Source of the DNA: Shimazuella alba
Lineage (GTDB): Bacteria; Bacillota; Bacilli; Thermoactinomycetales; Thermoactinomycetaceae
DNA: 64,000 nt
Direction: 5' to 3'
Assembly: GCF_009831235.1 (NCBI RefSeq)
Contig: NZ_WUUL01000007.1
Span: 1 to 64,000, forward strand
Under the pieces are notes generated by a model. It was not told the DNA's origin. It did not search any database and worked only from the letters and a program-made list of their open reading frames with translations. Shown piece after piece: positions 43,132-51,295 of the stretch (within the stretch, counting starts at the first letter, position 1; every line of letters starts with the position of its first letter). A program made the position numbers and the translations under genes.

Positions 43132-43683
43132 TTACTTAGAAAAACGAAGGTCTTTTATCGTTTTTAGATCGATACCGTACTTCGCATATATCTTTAATGT
43201 ATTTTCTCCTACCAACTCATCTTTGTGATAGCCTAGTATTTCTGCCATTTGGATAACTTCTTCATACGTATCTGCCTCGATCTCTAGATACGGAGGAATC
43301 ATCGGCCATTGGTCTATCTCCAACCGTGTACCTCTCAATTGGAAACTAGTACGATAATTTTCCTGATACCACTTTGACTGATAGCCCAAACGACTTAAAA
43401 ACTCATTTGTTTTATCAAAGTCATCCACTACTAACTCAGTCTCTTCGGTTCCATCTATGCCGTCATGTTTGATCTCTTTGTAAGTAAGGGTAACTTCGAA
43501 TCCTGTGTCACGCAGTCGGATAAACTTCTGCAAATCTTCCTCATTTACTGCATAGACATAACGCCGCATCAGGGATTCTCGAATTTTCTCCCCTCCACAA
43601 AATAGGATTTTATTTTCTATTTCTTGTGAATTTATTTCTAGTATCCTAGCTTCATATTCAATTCCCAACCGTATGTCCTCCAT
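43132..43683 (-). CDS. CYTH-domain protein (triphosphate tunnel metalloenzyme)
   Basis: 183 residues. The N-terminal signature ExExx is LGIEYEARILEIN, and the rest of the tunnel fold carries alternating charged strands: RRYVYAVNEEDLQKFIRLRD, FEVTLTYKEIKHDGIDGTEE, and RGTRLEIDQWPMIPPYLEIE followed by A. CYTH proteins hydrolyse or transfer triphosphates; class IV adenylate cyclases and thiamine triphosphatases belong to this group. The exact substrate is unknown. The first Glu-x-Glu ends in Ala-Arg rather than Lys, so the tunnel may be slightly altered. The ATG at 43683 has only a weak site. It is a single-gene unit between cassette genes. Confidence 0.82.
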   Translation of the reverse strand: MEDIRLGIEYEARILEINSQEIENKILFCGGEKIRESLMRRYVYAVNEEDLQKFIRLRDTGFEVTLTYKEIKHDGIDGTEETELVVDDFDKTNEFLSRLGYQSKWYQENYRTSFQLRGTRLEIDQWPMIPPYLEIEADTYEEVIQMAEILGYHKDELVGENTLKIYAKYGIDLKTIKDLRFSK

Positions 43684-43763
43684 TCAACTGTATCTTGCTT
43701 TACAAAGATTGTAAGGGAAATTAAAATAAAAGAGACCAAATCCAGACAAAAGATCGGACAGAC

Positions 43764-44069
43764 ATGTACCAAAATCACTTCTCCTATGGTCCCTTTTTTT
43801 ATTTTGACGCTGAAACAGGCGAAGAGAAAGAGCTTCCATCACTAGGTGTTGCTCGAGTAGAGAAAGGGAAGATATATGGTCTTCCGAAATCAGTAAAGGG
43901 ACGAATCTATATTGTGGATGTAGACGTTTTTGCAGTAGCTAAGTTTCAAGGTCGAAAAGATGTCTGTACTCCCAATACGTATAATGGTTCTGGTCATGTA
44001 ATAAAGCGGAGTGCATCCACAGAGTCCGTGCGTAAGGTTTACGCAGAATCCATGTTCCAATTCCGCTAA
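43764..44069 (+). CDS. Cassette gene A of a tandem pair, phage-type small protein (101 aa)
   Basis: The product carries GVARVEKGKIYGLPKSVKGR, then IYIVDVDVFAVAKFQGRKDV and CTPNTYNGSGHVIKR. This pattern (GLP, YIV, V, A, GRxDV, P) resembles a phage-encoded family in which a typical segment reads LPxxxxxxxYIVSxxVxxA...RxDVxxPG. The N-terminal 25 residues (MYQNHFSYGPFFYFDAETGE) replace the usual NLTPH-type start. The role of that family in phages is unknown to me. It is a clear paralogue of the gene 140 nt downstream. A 15-bp stem-loop separates them. The ribosome binding site is weak. Confidence 0.7.
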   Translation: MYQNHFSYGPFFYFDAETGEEKELPSLGVARVEKGKIYGLPKSVKGRIYIVDVDVFAVAKFQGRKDVCTPNTYNGSGHVIKRSASTESVRKVYAESMFQFR

Positions 44070-44075
44070 CATTCA

Positions 44076-44124
44076 GCAGGTTGATAAAAGATAGACATCA
44101 AATATATACCTTTTATCAACCTGC
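44076..44124 (+). terminator. Stem-loop between the two paralogous cassette genes
   Basis: GCAGGTTGATAAAAG and CTTTTATCAACCTGC are perfect 15-bp arms around a 19-nt loop, starting 6 nt after the stop of the first gene. Confidence 0.8.
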
Positions 44125-44210
44125 CCAACTGATTTCCTTATAAAACTATACACAATGATATGATTTATGTAAAATAAATGTGTAAGAACCACTCCTAAGA
44201 TTGGATTCCA

Positions 44211-44495
44211 ATGACTGATACGTATCACAACTACTTCTCTGATGATCCGCTCCACTATTCCCACAGGGGAGCCATTCACCCTTCTCTCTCTCAGGGAGTT
44301 GCCGAGGTAGTCAACGGTAAGCTCAAGGGGCTTCCTGATTCGAAGCGAGGGCATGTCTACATCGTGTCGGATGAAGTTCGCGAAGCTGCTCAGGCTCTCG
44401 GTCGAACGGATGTCGTCTCCCCAGGGTCTACGGTTGATAATCCATTCCCTGGGCGAAATGAAACAATCTATTCGTTTGATGGTTTCAAGCGCTAG
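44211..44495 (+). CDS. Cassette gene B of a tandem pair, phage-type small protein (94 aa)
   Basis: Paralogous to the gene at 43764: here GVAEVVNGKLKGLPDSKRGH, VYIVSDEVREAAQALGRTDV and VSPGSTVDNPFPGR align with the corresponding parts of copy A. This copy is closer to the phage-type consensus (YIVSxEV...GRTDVVSPG). The N-terminus (MTDTYHNYFSDDPLHYSHRG) differs from copy A. Codons are richer in G/C endings (CTC, GTC, GAG) than those of copy A, so the two may have come in separately or have drifted at different speeds. A stem-loop follows. Function unknown. Confidence 0.75.
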   Translation: MTDTYHNYFSDDPLHYSHRGAIHPSLSQGVAEVVNGKLKGLPDSKRGHVYIVSDEVREAAQALGRTDVVSPGSTVDNPFPGRNETIYSFDGFKR

Positions 44496-44527
44496 GTTTG
44501 GTTATACGTGAGCTCATCACAGCTCAT

Positions 44528-44568
44528 GGGGACAGCAGATGGAAAAGCACCATCCCAACTACTGTCCC
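44528..44568 (+). terminator. Stem-loop after the second paralogue
   Basis: GGGACAG and CTGTCCC with an inner ATGG/CCAT pair; a smaller TGAGCT/AGCTCA hairpin precedes it at about 44510-44526. Confidence 0.6.
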
Positions 44569-44584
44569 ATCCCATTCTGTGTCT

Positions 44585-45220
44585 CTATTTATTTTGATTC
44601 AACCAATCTACTGCAAAATCTACTAAATCCACTTGTGAAATCAAGCGAACTTCCGCATTTCCCACATTTCCAATGATCACCTTTCTATTTGATTCATAGT
44701 CTGATCCGATTTGAGAAAACCGTTCTGTTTGGTATTCGATATTTTCAAACGTTACCCATTCTCTCTCTCCATTTCGTTGTATAGCAGCAGACTCATTATT
44801 ATCTACAAGCTGTTTTTAACGATATTCCGCAAGGTGCAAAGAAGAGTTGCTGTCATAACCAACACCGAGCAAAAGAATAGAACCATCTGTTTCATATAGT
44901 TTTGCTAGTGGTGAATCCTCTCCCATCGGATAATCGAGCGGATGACCTTGTGTAATCCGTTTTGCATGCTTTCCCCACGCTGCAAAAGAGTATGTAGGAT
45001 GATTGCTCCGAAATACATCTGGAAAAGTGCGAAAAACTTCTACGATTTTTCCCATTCCCCGAGTTGGTGTGTAAGCAGGATGAAATGCAGGCATCGTCTG
45101 GCGCATGATTGGCCACCATTCCTCTGGTACAGGTGGATTCCCCCATAGGGATGGATCAGAGTTATCACTTGTATGTGTTGGCATCACAATCGTGCCTTGA
45201 TCTGTAATCACTTGCATCAA
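44585..45220 (-). pseudogene. Aminoglycoside N3-acetyltransferase, truncated and with an in-frame stop
   Basis: The frame from about 45220 reads [18 protein letters not shown], then [20 protein letters not shown] and [20 protein letters not shown]. These are characteristic of AAC(3)-type acetyltransferases, which transfer acetyl from acetyl-CoA to the 3-amino group of aminoglycosides. A TAA follows AEYR at 44816, but the same frame continues as KQLVDNNESAAIQRNGERE through VDLVDFAVDWLNQNK to a TAG at 44585. About 60 N-terminal residues are missing, so the gene is dead on two counts. The premature stop by itself would be an in-frame nonsense change. Confidence 0.85.
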
Positions 45221-45596
45221 TGCTTGTAAAAACCTTTTTCTTCATGTTTTCGCTATTTTCCATACAGAAAGAATACGCATTTCCGATTACGAGATGACTG
45301 AAAACATTTTCAAATAACGACTCATAAAAAATAAGGTTTGTTTGAGAGATTGGAGATTGATGAGGAACTAGAGCTACTTCTCCTAAAGACAGGAGTACCT
45401 CCAAAAGAGAAATAAATATTACTCTTTTCCATTTCATTATAATAAATTAGAGTGAAATTGTAGCACTTTCTTTCTGGAGTCGAAATAGGAAAGTTATTTA
45501 TTAGAAGATGGGAATTTTCTTTTTGGAGGACTATTTTGTTATATTATCACTATTATCATATAATAATAATTATAAAAAATAGAGCGAGGGATACAT

Positions 45597-46334
45597 ATGA
45601 AAATTCTTTCTCTTGAACTTTCAACTACGAACCTTTCCAAAATGAAGCATTTTTATTTAGAACAACTTAGTTTTCCGTTGAAGCGAGAATCCGATGATTC
45701 ATTTACTATTACTGCAGGCCATACGGAACTTACTTTTACCTATGACAGAGACCAAAAGAATCCCTATTATCATTTCGCAATGGATATACCAAACAATCAA
45801 ATACAAGAAGTTCACGATTGGCTGTTGAAAAAAGGTTGTCATATATTAGATGCTACAACCATTGAAGAAGCAAATATTTATGCCGATCAGAAGATTGTAT
45901 TTTTTGGGGCAACGAATGCTCAGTCGGTGTATTTCTTTGATCCCCAAGGTAATCTAGTCGAATTTATCGCTCGTAAAAACCTGGATAATTCATCAGTAAA
46001 ACCATTTGATCCCCTCTCGATAATCAATATAAGTGAAATAGGATTTAGTTTACAAAATGATGTGGAACAAACAATTGATAAGTTATGTACTGAGTTTGAT
46101 GTAACACCATACACAGGGGATGGGAAAACATTTCAAATACTAGGGAATGACCAAGGGATGTTTATTCTTGGTGCAGGTACTCGCAAATGGTATCCGATTT
46201 CAAGATCACCAGAGATTCATCCCATACATATGACTATTGCAGGGAATAAAAATGATCGTTTCCAATTGGAGCCTTATCCTTACTTTATACAGACCAAAAA
46301 CACAGAGGAGAGAATTAATAAAAGCATGATTTAA
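45597..46334 (+). CDS. VOC-family (glyoxalase/dioxygenase-like) protein
   Basis: 245 residues. Repeated VOC modules: MKILSLELSTTNLSKMKHFY with a following TITAGHTELTFTYDR, YHFAMDIPNNQIQEVHDWLL, VYFFDPQGNLVEFIARKN in the first half, and a weaker second copy (ISEIGFSLQNDVEQTIDKL, PIHMTIAG) in the second half. Metal-ligand candidates (His in YHFA, Glu in NLVEFIAR) are present in the first module. Such proteins are glyoxalases, ring-cleaving dioxygenases or resistance proteins; the role is not fixed here. GAGCGAGGG precedes the ATG. Single-gene unit. Confidence 0.82.
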   Translation: MKILSLELSTTNLSKMKHFYLEQLSFPLKRESDDSFTITAGHTELTFTYDRDQKNPYYHFAMDIPNNQIQEVHDWLLKKGCHILDATTIEEANIYADQKIVFFGATNAQSVYFFDPQGNLVEFIARKNLDNSSVKPFDPLSIINISEIGFSLQNDVEQTIDKLCTEFDVTPYTGDGKTFQILGNDQGMFILGAGTRKWYPISRSPEIHPIHMTIAGNKNDRFQLEPYPYFIQTKNTEERINKSMI

Positions 46335-46620
46335 GATAGTAAACACCAATCCATCTAATCAAAATAAACTGGCACCTCAACTACTGCCTCTGACATCTTG
46401 TTGTAGGTCCTCCTCAGTCATGAACATGAGTGAGGGGACTTTATAGTTAGAATATTATGTCCTGTCAAGGTGTTTATATTCTACATTTTATTTGTCTATT
46501 ATGCCGATTTGGACTTATTTCAAACAATCCCCTAGATCTACAAAACTAGGTTGTCAATTACTCCGAAATAGAAGAAAATATAAAAGGAGAATTGTTCCCA
46601 CTAAAGAAAGAGATTTAAAA
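46335..46620. other. Intergenic region with an orphan stem-loop
   Basis: A GC-containing hairpin (GTCCTCCTCAGTCATG / CATGAGTGAGGGGAC, about 46409-46440) resembles the cassette terminators but follows the VOC gene by 75 nt. No gene was recognised between 46335 and 46620. Confidence 0.5.
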
Positions 46621-46830
46621 ATGTCGGACAATAAGGTGGTCGTGATCGTTGACAATGTCGATCCCGATAATCTAGCTTGTGCTCTTGCAGCCGATAGTCC
46701 ACTGCTTGGACTTGATGTCGTAGCAGTCATCGTAACTGGAAGGGCAGCACACCCTAACCCCACAGCCGGACTAAAAATTCGATCTCTACAAAATTCATCA
46801 TTTCAGCTTGAGTTGAGCCAGAGCAATTGA
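46621..46830 (+). CDS. Orphan cassette gene, truncated nucleoside hydrolase-like start (69 aa)
   Basis: ATG 46621 follows AAAGAAAGAGA. Residues 1-50 read KVVVIVDNVDPDNLACALAA, then LGLDVVAVIVTGRAAHPNPT. The D-x-V-D-P-D-N pattern followed by a strand LDVVAVIVTG resembles the N-terminal metal-binding loop of inosine-uridine nucleoside hydrolases (DTDPGxDDAxA). The remaining 19 residues look unrelated, so this is probably the front end of a larger protein cut by a frameshift or deletion. Codons are G/C-rich compared with flanking genes. An 11-bp stem-loop follows. It is likely non-functional or a reduced protein. Confidence 0.55.
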   Translation: MSDNKVVVIVDNVDPDNLACALAADSPLLGLDVVAVIVTGRAAHPNPTAGLKIRSLQNSSFQLELSQSN

Positions 46831-46842
46831 TGGAAAAACGAA

Positions 46843-46871
46843 AAACCATGTTCAATTGAAGAACACGGTTT
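46843..46871 (+). terminator. Stem-loop after the 46.6-kb cassette gene
   Basis: AAACCATGTTC and GAACACGGTTT pair with one mismatch around a 7-nt loop, just after the stop. Confidence 0.65.
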
Positions 46872-46909
46872 CTAATGAAACAGTGATTGAATCTTCTATT
46901 TTTCCAACT

Positions 46910-47191
46910 CTAAAACTCTCCCAAATCAATAATCTCTTCTAATTCCGAAAATTGTTCATCCATGATCTTTTTTAGACTGGGATTCCAGTTTTTCTGGATC
47001 ACTTCTACTACATCATCTATCTTTTGCATGACTTTGCGTTCCCCATCAACATACACAACCCAACTCTGCTTTTTGCCAGTAAATACTCGGTCGATCTCAA
47101 CAAAGCGATCGGCTTTATTCGTCGGAAAACGTACCGCTTCTCCTACTCTCATTCTCATTAAGGTTGATTTAATTTCCATTACTTTGGACAT
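46910..47191 (-). CDS. Unknown small protein (93 aa)
   Basis: I place the start at ATG 47191 (product MSKVMEIKSTLMRMRVGEAV ...); AAAGGGG is 12 nt ahead, so an upstream TTG at 47215 is an alternative. The protein has a beta-rich first half (RFPTNKADRFVEIDRVF, KKQSWVVYVDGERKVM) and a helical acidic tail. It shows no Cys, membrane segment or signal peptide. Codons are AT-rich like core genes. Function unknown; the size is common for Bacillota housekeeping-like proteins. Confidence 0.6.
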   Translation of the reverse strand: MSKVMEIKSTLMRMRVGEAVRFPTNKADRFVEIDRVFTGKKQSWVVYVDGERKVMQKIDDVVEVIQKNWNPSLKKIMDEQFSELEEIIDLGEF

Positions 47192-47659
47192 AATTGGAGC
47201 TACCCCTTTTACCAATTCTCCGAACGTATTATGCTCACTGTTCTTATTGTATGTATAAATCCAAGAAAACTCAACTTATATAGATAGATATCCATTTTAT
47301 TGTAATAATCCTGTTTCTGTTATTTCTCTCGCTTTTTCGAAATTTTCCATAAGATGTAAAATTGAGGATTTTTGATCATTGAATAAAATAGGAGATAAGC
47401 GGACTGTTGGTTCACTTCTACGATTCAAGATGATTTCCAGAAAAAAACCGGATTACAGAAACATAATGAAATGGGACACATTGCATACTATGATATCGAT
47501 TATAAACAATTCTTTCGAATTCGTCTTCTATCCGCCTCTGATGCTCCATTCATTCTCTAATAATCACCTTTCATTCTTCCATTTTTATACTTTGAAATAC
47601 TTCTATTTTATTTTTCCGATTTGAGATAAAATAATGCGATACCATTGGAGGTGACTGAA
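47192..47659. other. Intergenic region ahead of the VWA lipoprotein
   Basis: AT-rich, with no conserved open frame. A frame at 47379-47624 reads as unstructured and hydrophobic; I do not call it. It holds the promoter of the VWA lipoprotein gene. Confidence 0.4.
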
Positions 47660-48976
47660 TTGAAACGAAAATATATATTCACTGTTTTAATCGCTTCGCT
47701 GGCTTTCATTAGTGCATGTTCGTCAACATCAGATACAACAAGTGAAAAAAATAAACAGACTGAAACAAAAACATACCGAGCGGCAACGGATATATCGGGA
47801 ATGGTGAAAGAAGGACCTGGCCCTTATGCAGGAACCAAGTATAATACAGAAAAATTTCAGAAAGAAGTATTGAACAAATTTACCAAAAATACATCTATCC
47901 AAGATATGTATAATCAAATGGTTTACAACTTAGCGGAAAATTATGAAGGCAGCATACAAAAGATTCATGCGATCAGCCCTACTTATACCTATGATACCAA
48001 TCGACCTGGAGAGTCTGCTCAATCACAAGGACAGACGACAAAGAAGGTACATGTTCAAATTTTGCTTGATGCTAGTGGTAGTATGAAAGCAAAAATTGGC
48101 GGCAAAACAAAAATGGAATTAGCCAAAGCAGCAGTACAACAATTCGCTTCTTCTCTGCAAGAAGGAACAGACGTTTCCTTGCGTTTGTATGGGCATAAAG
48201 GGAGCGGGAGTAATGCAGATAAGCAACTATCCTGTTCCAATACCGAAGTAGTCTATCCTTCTTCTCCTTATGTTGCCAATACTTTTTCAACTGCCTTGCA
48301 AAAAGCTCAACCAGCTGGATGGACCCCAATCGCCAAAGCGATCGAAGATGCCAAAACGCAAATCAATCAAACAAAGGAAACCGATGTCGAAAACATTATT
48401 TATATTGTAAGTGATGGTGTGGAAACTTGTGGTGGAAACGCTGTACAAGCAGCGCAATCCATACACCAATCCAATATCAAAGCAGTTGTAAATATTATCG
48501 GATTTGACATTCCCTCTAAAGATAAACAAGCTTTAGAGAGGATTTCTCAAGCAGGAGGCGGCACATATGTAGATGTAAAAACAGCGGAAGAACTACAGAG
48601 ACAGATGCAGCAGGCAAATTTTGACCTTTGGTTAAAATGGACAAAATGGGGAGATAACAACTGGGTTAGTATTGAAAAACAATGGTCAAAAAAATGGATG
48701 GACAGAACAAACGAAATGACAGCTATGCAAAAAAACATTATCCAAGAATTGAAACGCTACAGCGAAGCCATGTCATACTTACAAAAGAAAGGGGTGTTAG
48801 AAGGAAATCGTTCTAGCGAGCTCCATGCGTTGATCGATAAACGATATAAAATGATTTCTGCTGAAATCGAGAGAGTTGCAAAAGCAAAAGAAAACCAATT
48901 GGAACAGGCAAAACAGGAGATACAGACAAAGATTAAAACGGAACAAGATCAGATGACGAATAAATACAAGGACTAA
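47660..48976 (+). CDS. VWA-domain lipoprotein
   Basis: 438 residues from TTG 47660, selected because GGAGGTGA lies 5 nt upstream. The N-terminus is a lipoprotein signal (FTVLIASLAFISACSS, lipobox ISAC). A von Willebrand factor A domain spans about residues 130-320 with the MIDAS motif VQILLDASGSMKAKIGGKTK (D-x-S-x-S) and ENIIYIVSDGVETCGG. The last 110 residues are a coiled coil (EQAKQEIQTKIKTEQDQMTN). It is exported and membrane-anchored and probably binds a metal-dependent partner or assembles with other surface proteins. The following stem-loop ends the unit. Confidence 0.9.
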   Translation: MKRKYIFTVLIASLAFISACSSTSDTTSEKNKQTETKTYRAATDISGMVKEGPGPYAGTKYNTEKFQKEVLNKFTKNTSIQDMYNQMVYNLAENYEGSIQKIHAISPTYTYDTNRPGESAQSQGQTTKKVHVQILLDASGSMKAKIGGKTKMELAKAAVQQFASSLQEGTDVSLRLYGHKGSGSNADKQLSCSNTEVVYPSSPYVANTFSTALQKAQPAGWTPIAKAIEDAKTQINQTKETDVENIIYIVSDGVETCGGNAVQAAQSIHQSNIKAVVNIIGFDIPSKDKQALERISQAGGGTYVDVKTAEELQRQMQQANFDLWLKWTKWGDNNWVSIEKQWSKKWMDRTNEMTAMQKNIIQELKRYSEAMSYLQKKGVLEGNRSSELHALIDKRYKMISAEIERVAKAKENQLEQAKQEIQTKIKTEQDQMTNKYKD

Positions 48977-48983
48977 GGAAAAG

Positions 48984-49017
48984 GAAACCAGCTTTGCAGA
49001 AAAGCTGGTTTCTTTTT
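48984..49017 (+). terminator. Terminator of the VWA gene
   Basis: GAAACCAGCTTT and AAAGCTGGTTTC form a perfect 12-bp stem with a TCTTTTT tail. Confidence 0.9.
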
Positions 49018-49130
49018 GATTGAAAAATAAACCTAATAAGGCTAGTGAAATAAGAGAAAGCTGTCTAAAATGGAAACATTACTAGAAACGGTTTACTCAT
49101 ATGGAAACAAGTTCGTCAAGGAGGATTAGG

Positions 49131-50384
49131 ATGTTTGATGTTATCGTGATAGGTGGAGGTCCCTCAGGTTTAATGGCAAGTGCTTCTGCTGGGATGCATG
49201 GGGCAAAAGTATTATTACTTGATAAAGGAAATAAATTAGGACGTAAACTCGCAATCTCTGGCGGCGGGCGTTGCAATGTGACAAACAACAAAAATTTGGA
49301 TGAGCTGATCACGTTTATTCCAGGCAATGGGCGATTTTTACATAGTGTATTTGCTACTTTTAACAATCAAGATATCATTCGTTTTTTTGAGGATTTAGGG
49401 ATAGCTTTAAAAGAAGAAGATAATGGGCGAATGTTCCCTGTATCCAATAGTGCTAAAGACGTTGTGCAAGCATTATTACAAAAAGTTCGGTCAGAACAAG
49501 TACAAATAAGGACAGATACGGCAGTGAAAACAGTACGATACAGAGATGGAAAAGTAATTGGCGTAGAAGCGATAAACGGTGAGTACTGGAAATGCAAAAG
49601 TGTCGTGATCGCCACAGGTGGCAAATCTGTCCCTCATACTGGCTCCACAGGCGATGGCTATGCTTGGGCAGAAGCTGCTGGACATACGATCACTGAGCTA
49701 TTTCCGACGGAAGTTCCCATTACATCCAATGATCCAATCATCCAAAGTAAAGTGCTGCAAGGTTTATCGTTACGGGATGTTTCTTTATCAGTACGAAATC
49801 CGAAAGGAAAAGCGGTCATCTCTCATCGGGGGGATATGATCTTTACCCACTTTGGTCTCTCTGGTCCGATCGCCCTAAGATGCAGCCAGTTTGTCATTAA
49901 ACAGCAGAATAAAACCGGAAATACAAATGTGATCGTACAAATTGATTTATTTCCTGATCAATCCCTACAGGTACTAGAACAAGACTTGCAAAAAATGCGC
50001 AAAAATCATCCCAAACGATCAATCCATAATCTTTTAAAAGGTCTTATTCCTGAACGGCTCATCCCTGTTATTTTACAAAAAACAGAAATCGAAACGAATA
50101 CCCTCGCTGCTACTATTTCCAATAACCAAGTAACAAAAATTGCAGACATTTGCAAACAATTCACCATTCAAGTAAGTGGTACGCTTCCACTGGAAAAAGC
50201 ATTCGTCACCGGCGGTGGAGTACATATCAAGGAAGTAAACCCAAAAACTATGGGCTCCAAGTTGATGAACGGACTTTATTTTTGTGGGGAAGTATTGGAT
50301 ATTCACGGCTATACAGGCGGATATAATATTACTGCTGCTTTGTGTACTGGATATGTCGCTGGGAAACATGCAGCAAAAAGGTAG
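49131..50384 (+). CDS. NAD(P)/FAD-dependent oxidoreductase (HI0933/BaiN family)
   Basis: 417 residues from ATG 49131; AAGGAGG is 6 nt ahead, so the earlier in-frame codons are excluded. The N-terminal Rossmann motif is [20 protein letters not shown], followed by [20 protein letters not shown] with NVTNN, the family signature. A further motif is [20 protein letters not shown] and the C-terminal one [17 protein letters not shown] ... [16 protein letters not shown]. BaiN-type proteins are flavoproteins of uncertain physiological substrate; a bile-acid reductase role known for some relatives need not apply here. Length and motifs are complete. Single-gene unit. Confidence 0.92.
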   Translation: MFDVIVIGGGPSGLMASASAGMHGAKVLLLDKGNKLGRKLAISGGGRCNVTNNKNLDELITFIPGNGRFLHSVFATFNNQDIIRFFEDLGIALKEEDNGRMFPVSNSAKDVVQALLQKVRSEQVQIRTDTAVKTVRYRDGKVIGVEAINGEYWKCKSVVIATGGKSVPHTGSTGDGYAWAEAAGHTITELFPTEVPITSNDPIIQSKVLQGLSLRDVSLSVRNPKGKAVISHRGDMIFTHFGLSGPIALRCSQFVIKQQNKTGNTNVIVQIDLFPDQSLQVLEQDLQKMRKNHPKRSIHNLLKGLIPERLIPVILQKTEIETNTLAATISNNQVTKIADICKQFTIQVSGTLPLEKAFVTGGGVHIKEVNPKTMGSKLMNGLYFCGEVLDIHGYTGGYNITAALCTGYVAGKHAAKR

Positions 50385-50475
50385 TATTCATTAAAAAAAA
50401 TGCAATTGACAACATTATTTGATATAATTTTTACGCAATCAGGAGTTACGATCTATTATCCCGAAAGAGGAACAA

Positions 50476-50718
50476 ATGGACACCTCTAACCTTGATCCAA
50501 ATAAGGTAAAGCGAGTTAAGGAGCTCATCCAAAAAGACTATGACATTCTCCAGCCACACTTGGATATTAGTAAAGAGGTTGAAGAAGCAAAGAAGGCTCG
50601 CGATGATTATTATTGGGAGTATGCTCGGAGTAAGTCCTATAACGCAAAAGAATATAAAAAGTTGCAGGACAAGGTCAGTAAGCTTAAACGGCAGGCAATT
50701 ACTGTAACTACCAAATAG
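50476..50718 (+). CDS. Orphan cassette gene, coiled-coil protein with an in-frame TAG
   Basis: ATG 50476 follows AAAGAGG; TTGACA and TATAAT lie upstream (50406-50431), though their spacing is short. The 80-codon frame starts MDTSNLDPNKVKRVKELIQK and is helical and charged (RDDYYWEYARSKSYNAKEYK). The TAG at 50716 is followed in the same frame by SAEFKKIEAELNRMGSDYYK and LWSDNRIVH to a TAA at 50806. The extension has the same composition, so the natural protein was about 110 residues and the TAG is either a recent nonsense change or a readthrough site. A stem-loop follows only after the second stop. The family is unknown. Confidence 0.65.
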   Translation: MDTSNLDPNKVKRVKELIQKDYDILQPHLDISKEVEEAKKARDDYYWEYARSKSYNAKEYKKLQDKVSKLKRQAITVTTK

Positions 50719-50832
50719 AGTGCAGAATTTAAGAAGATCGAAGCTGAACTTAACAGAATGGGTTCAGATTATTACAAACTGTGGTCTGACAACAGGATTG
50801 TCCATTAACAGCAATAGGATTTGATTCCGAAT

Positions 50833-50857
50833 CCCCTTATCCTCCAAAGATAAGGGG
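50833..50857 (+). terminator. Stem-loop ending the 50.5-kb cassette
   Basis: CCCCTTATC and GATAAGGGG form a perfect 9-bp stem with a 7-nt loop, 25 nt after the second stop (50806). Confidence 0.7.
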
Positions 50858-50895
50858 CACTGATTATTATAGACCAGAATTTGAACTCATCATAA

Positions 50896-50930
50896 AAACT
50901 CCCCGCATTGTCATGTTATGCGGGGAGTTT
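50896..50930. terminator. Bidirectional terminator
   Basis: AAACTCCCCGCAT and ATGCGGGGAGTTT form a perfect 13-bp stem with a 9-nt loop immediately after the stop of the minus-strand gene at 50933. Confidence 0.85.
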
Positions 50931-50932
50931 AT

Positions 50933-51163
50933 CTATCTTGGATTGGAGTTGAATGGGTACTGTTTGGGTGATGGCGACATACTATCTTCGTCCATTTCCA
51001 GTTCCTCTACTCCAAATTCTTCTAATACACGTCGGCATAATCCTATTTCTTGTTGGACAAGCGGATCATTGTTCGCAGACTTTATTAACAAATTTTGGTA
51101 TTGCAATAAGGCTTCTTCAATAAGATCCAGTTCTGCCTTACTGAGATGGATTGTTATCTTCAT
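50933..51163 (-). CDS. Small protein of unknown function (76 aa)
   Basis: A 76-codon frame starting MKITIHLSKAELDLIEEALL, with a helical N-terminal half containing QYQNLLIKSANNDPLVQQEI and an acidic, disordered C-terminal tail (EELEMDEDSMSPSPKQYPF). The ribosome binding site (CGGGAT) is weak. A strong terminator lies right after the stop, which supports it as a gene. Composition and AT-rich codons suit a native small protein. It precedes the penicillin-binding protein on the same strand by direction but is downstream of it. Function not recognised. Confidence 0.65.
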   Translation of the reverse strand: MKITIHLSKAELDLIEEALLQYQNLLIKSANNDPLVQQEIGLCRRVLEEFGVEELEMDEDSMSPSPKQYPFNSNPR

Positions 51164-51295
51164 CGATCCCGTGCTGTTACCCGTTTGCCAAAGGGGGCTC
51201 TTGCAGAAAAACCAATGTGGCTGTGGGACAGCCTACACCTCCTTCATCTATTCCTACTCATCTTAACACAAATAAGTAAGGGTACACATAGCATT

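Noticed and set aside
45165-45437. 90-codon minus-strand frame starting MKWKRVIFISLLEVLLSL
   Set aside because: No ribosome binding site, and its 3' part overlaps the AAC(3) relic in another phase; probably not a gene, though it may include the lost upstream sequence.
47379-47624. 81-codon plus-strand frame ahead of the VWA gene
   Set aside because: No start signal, composition typical of AT-rich non-coding DNA.
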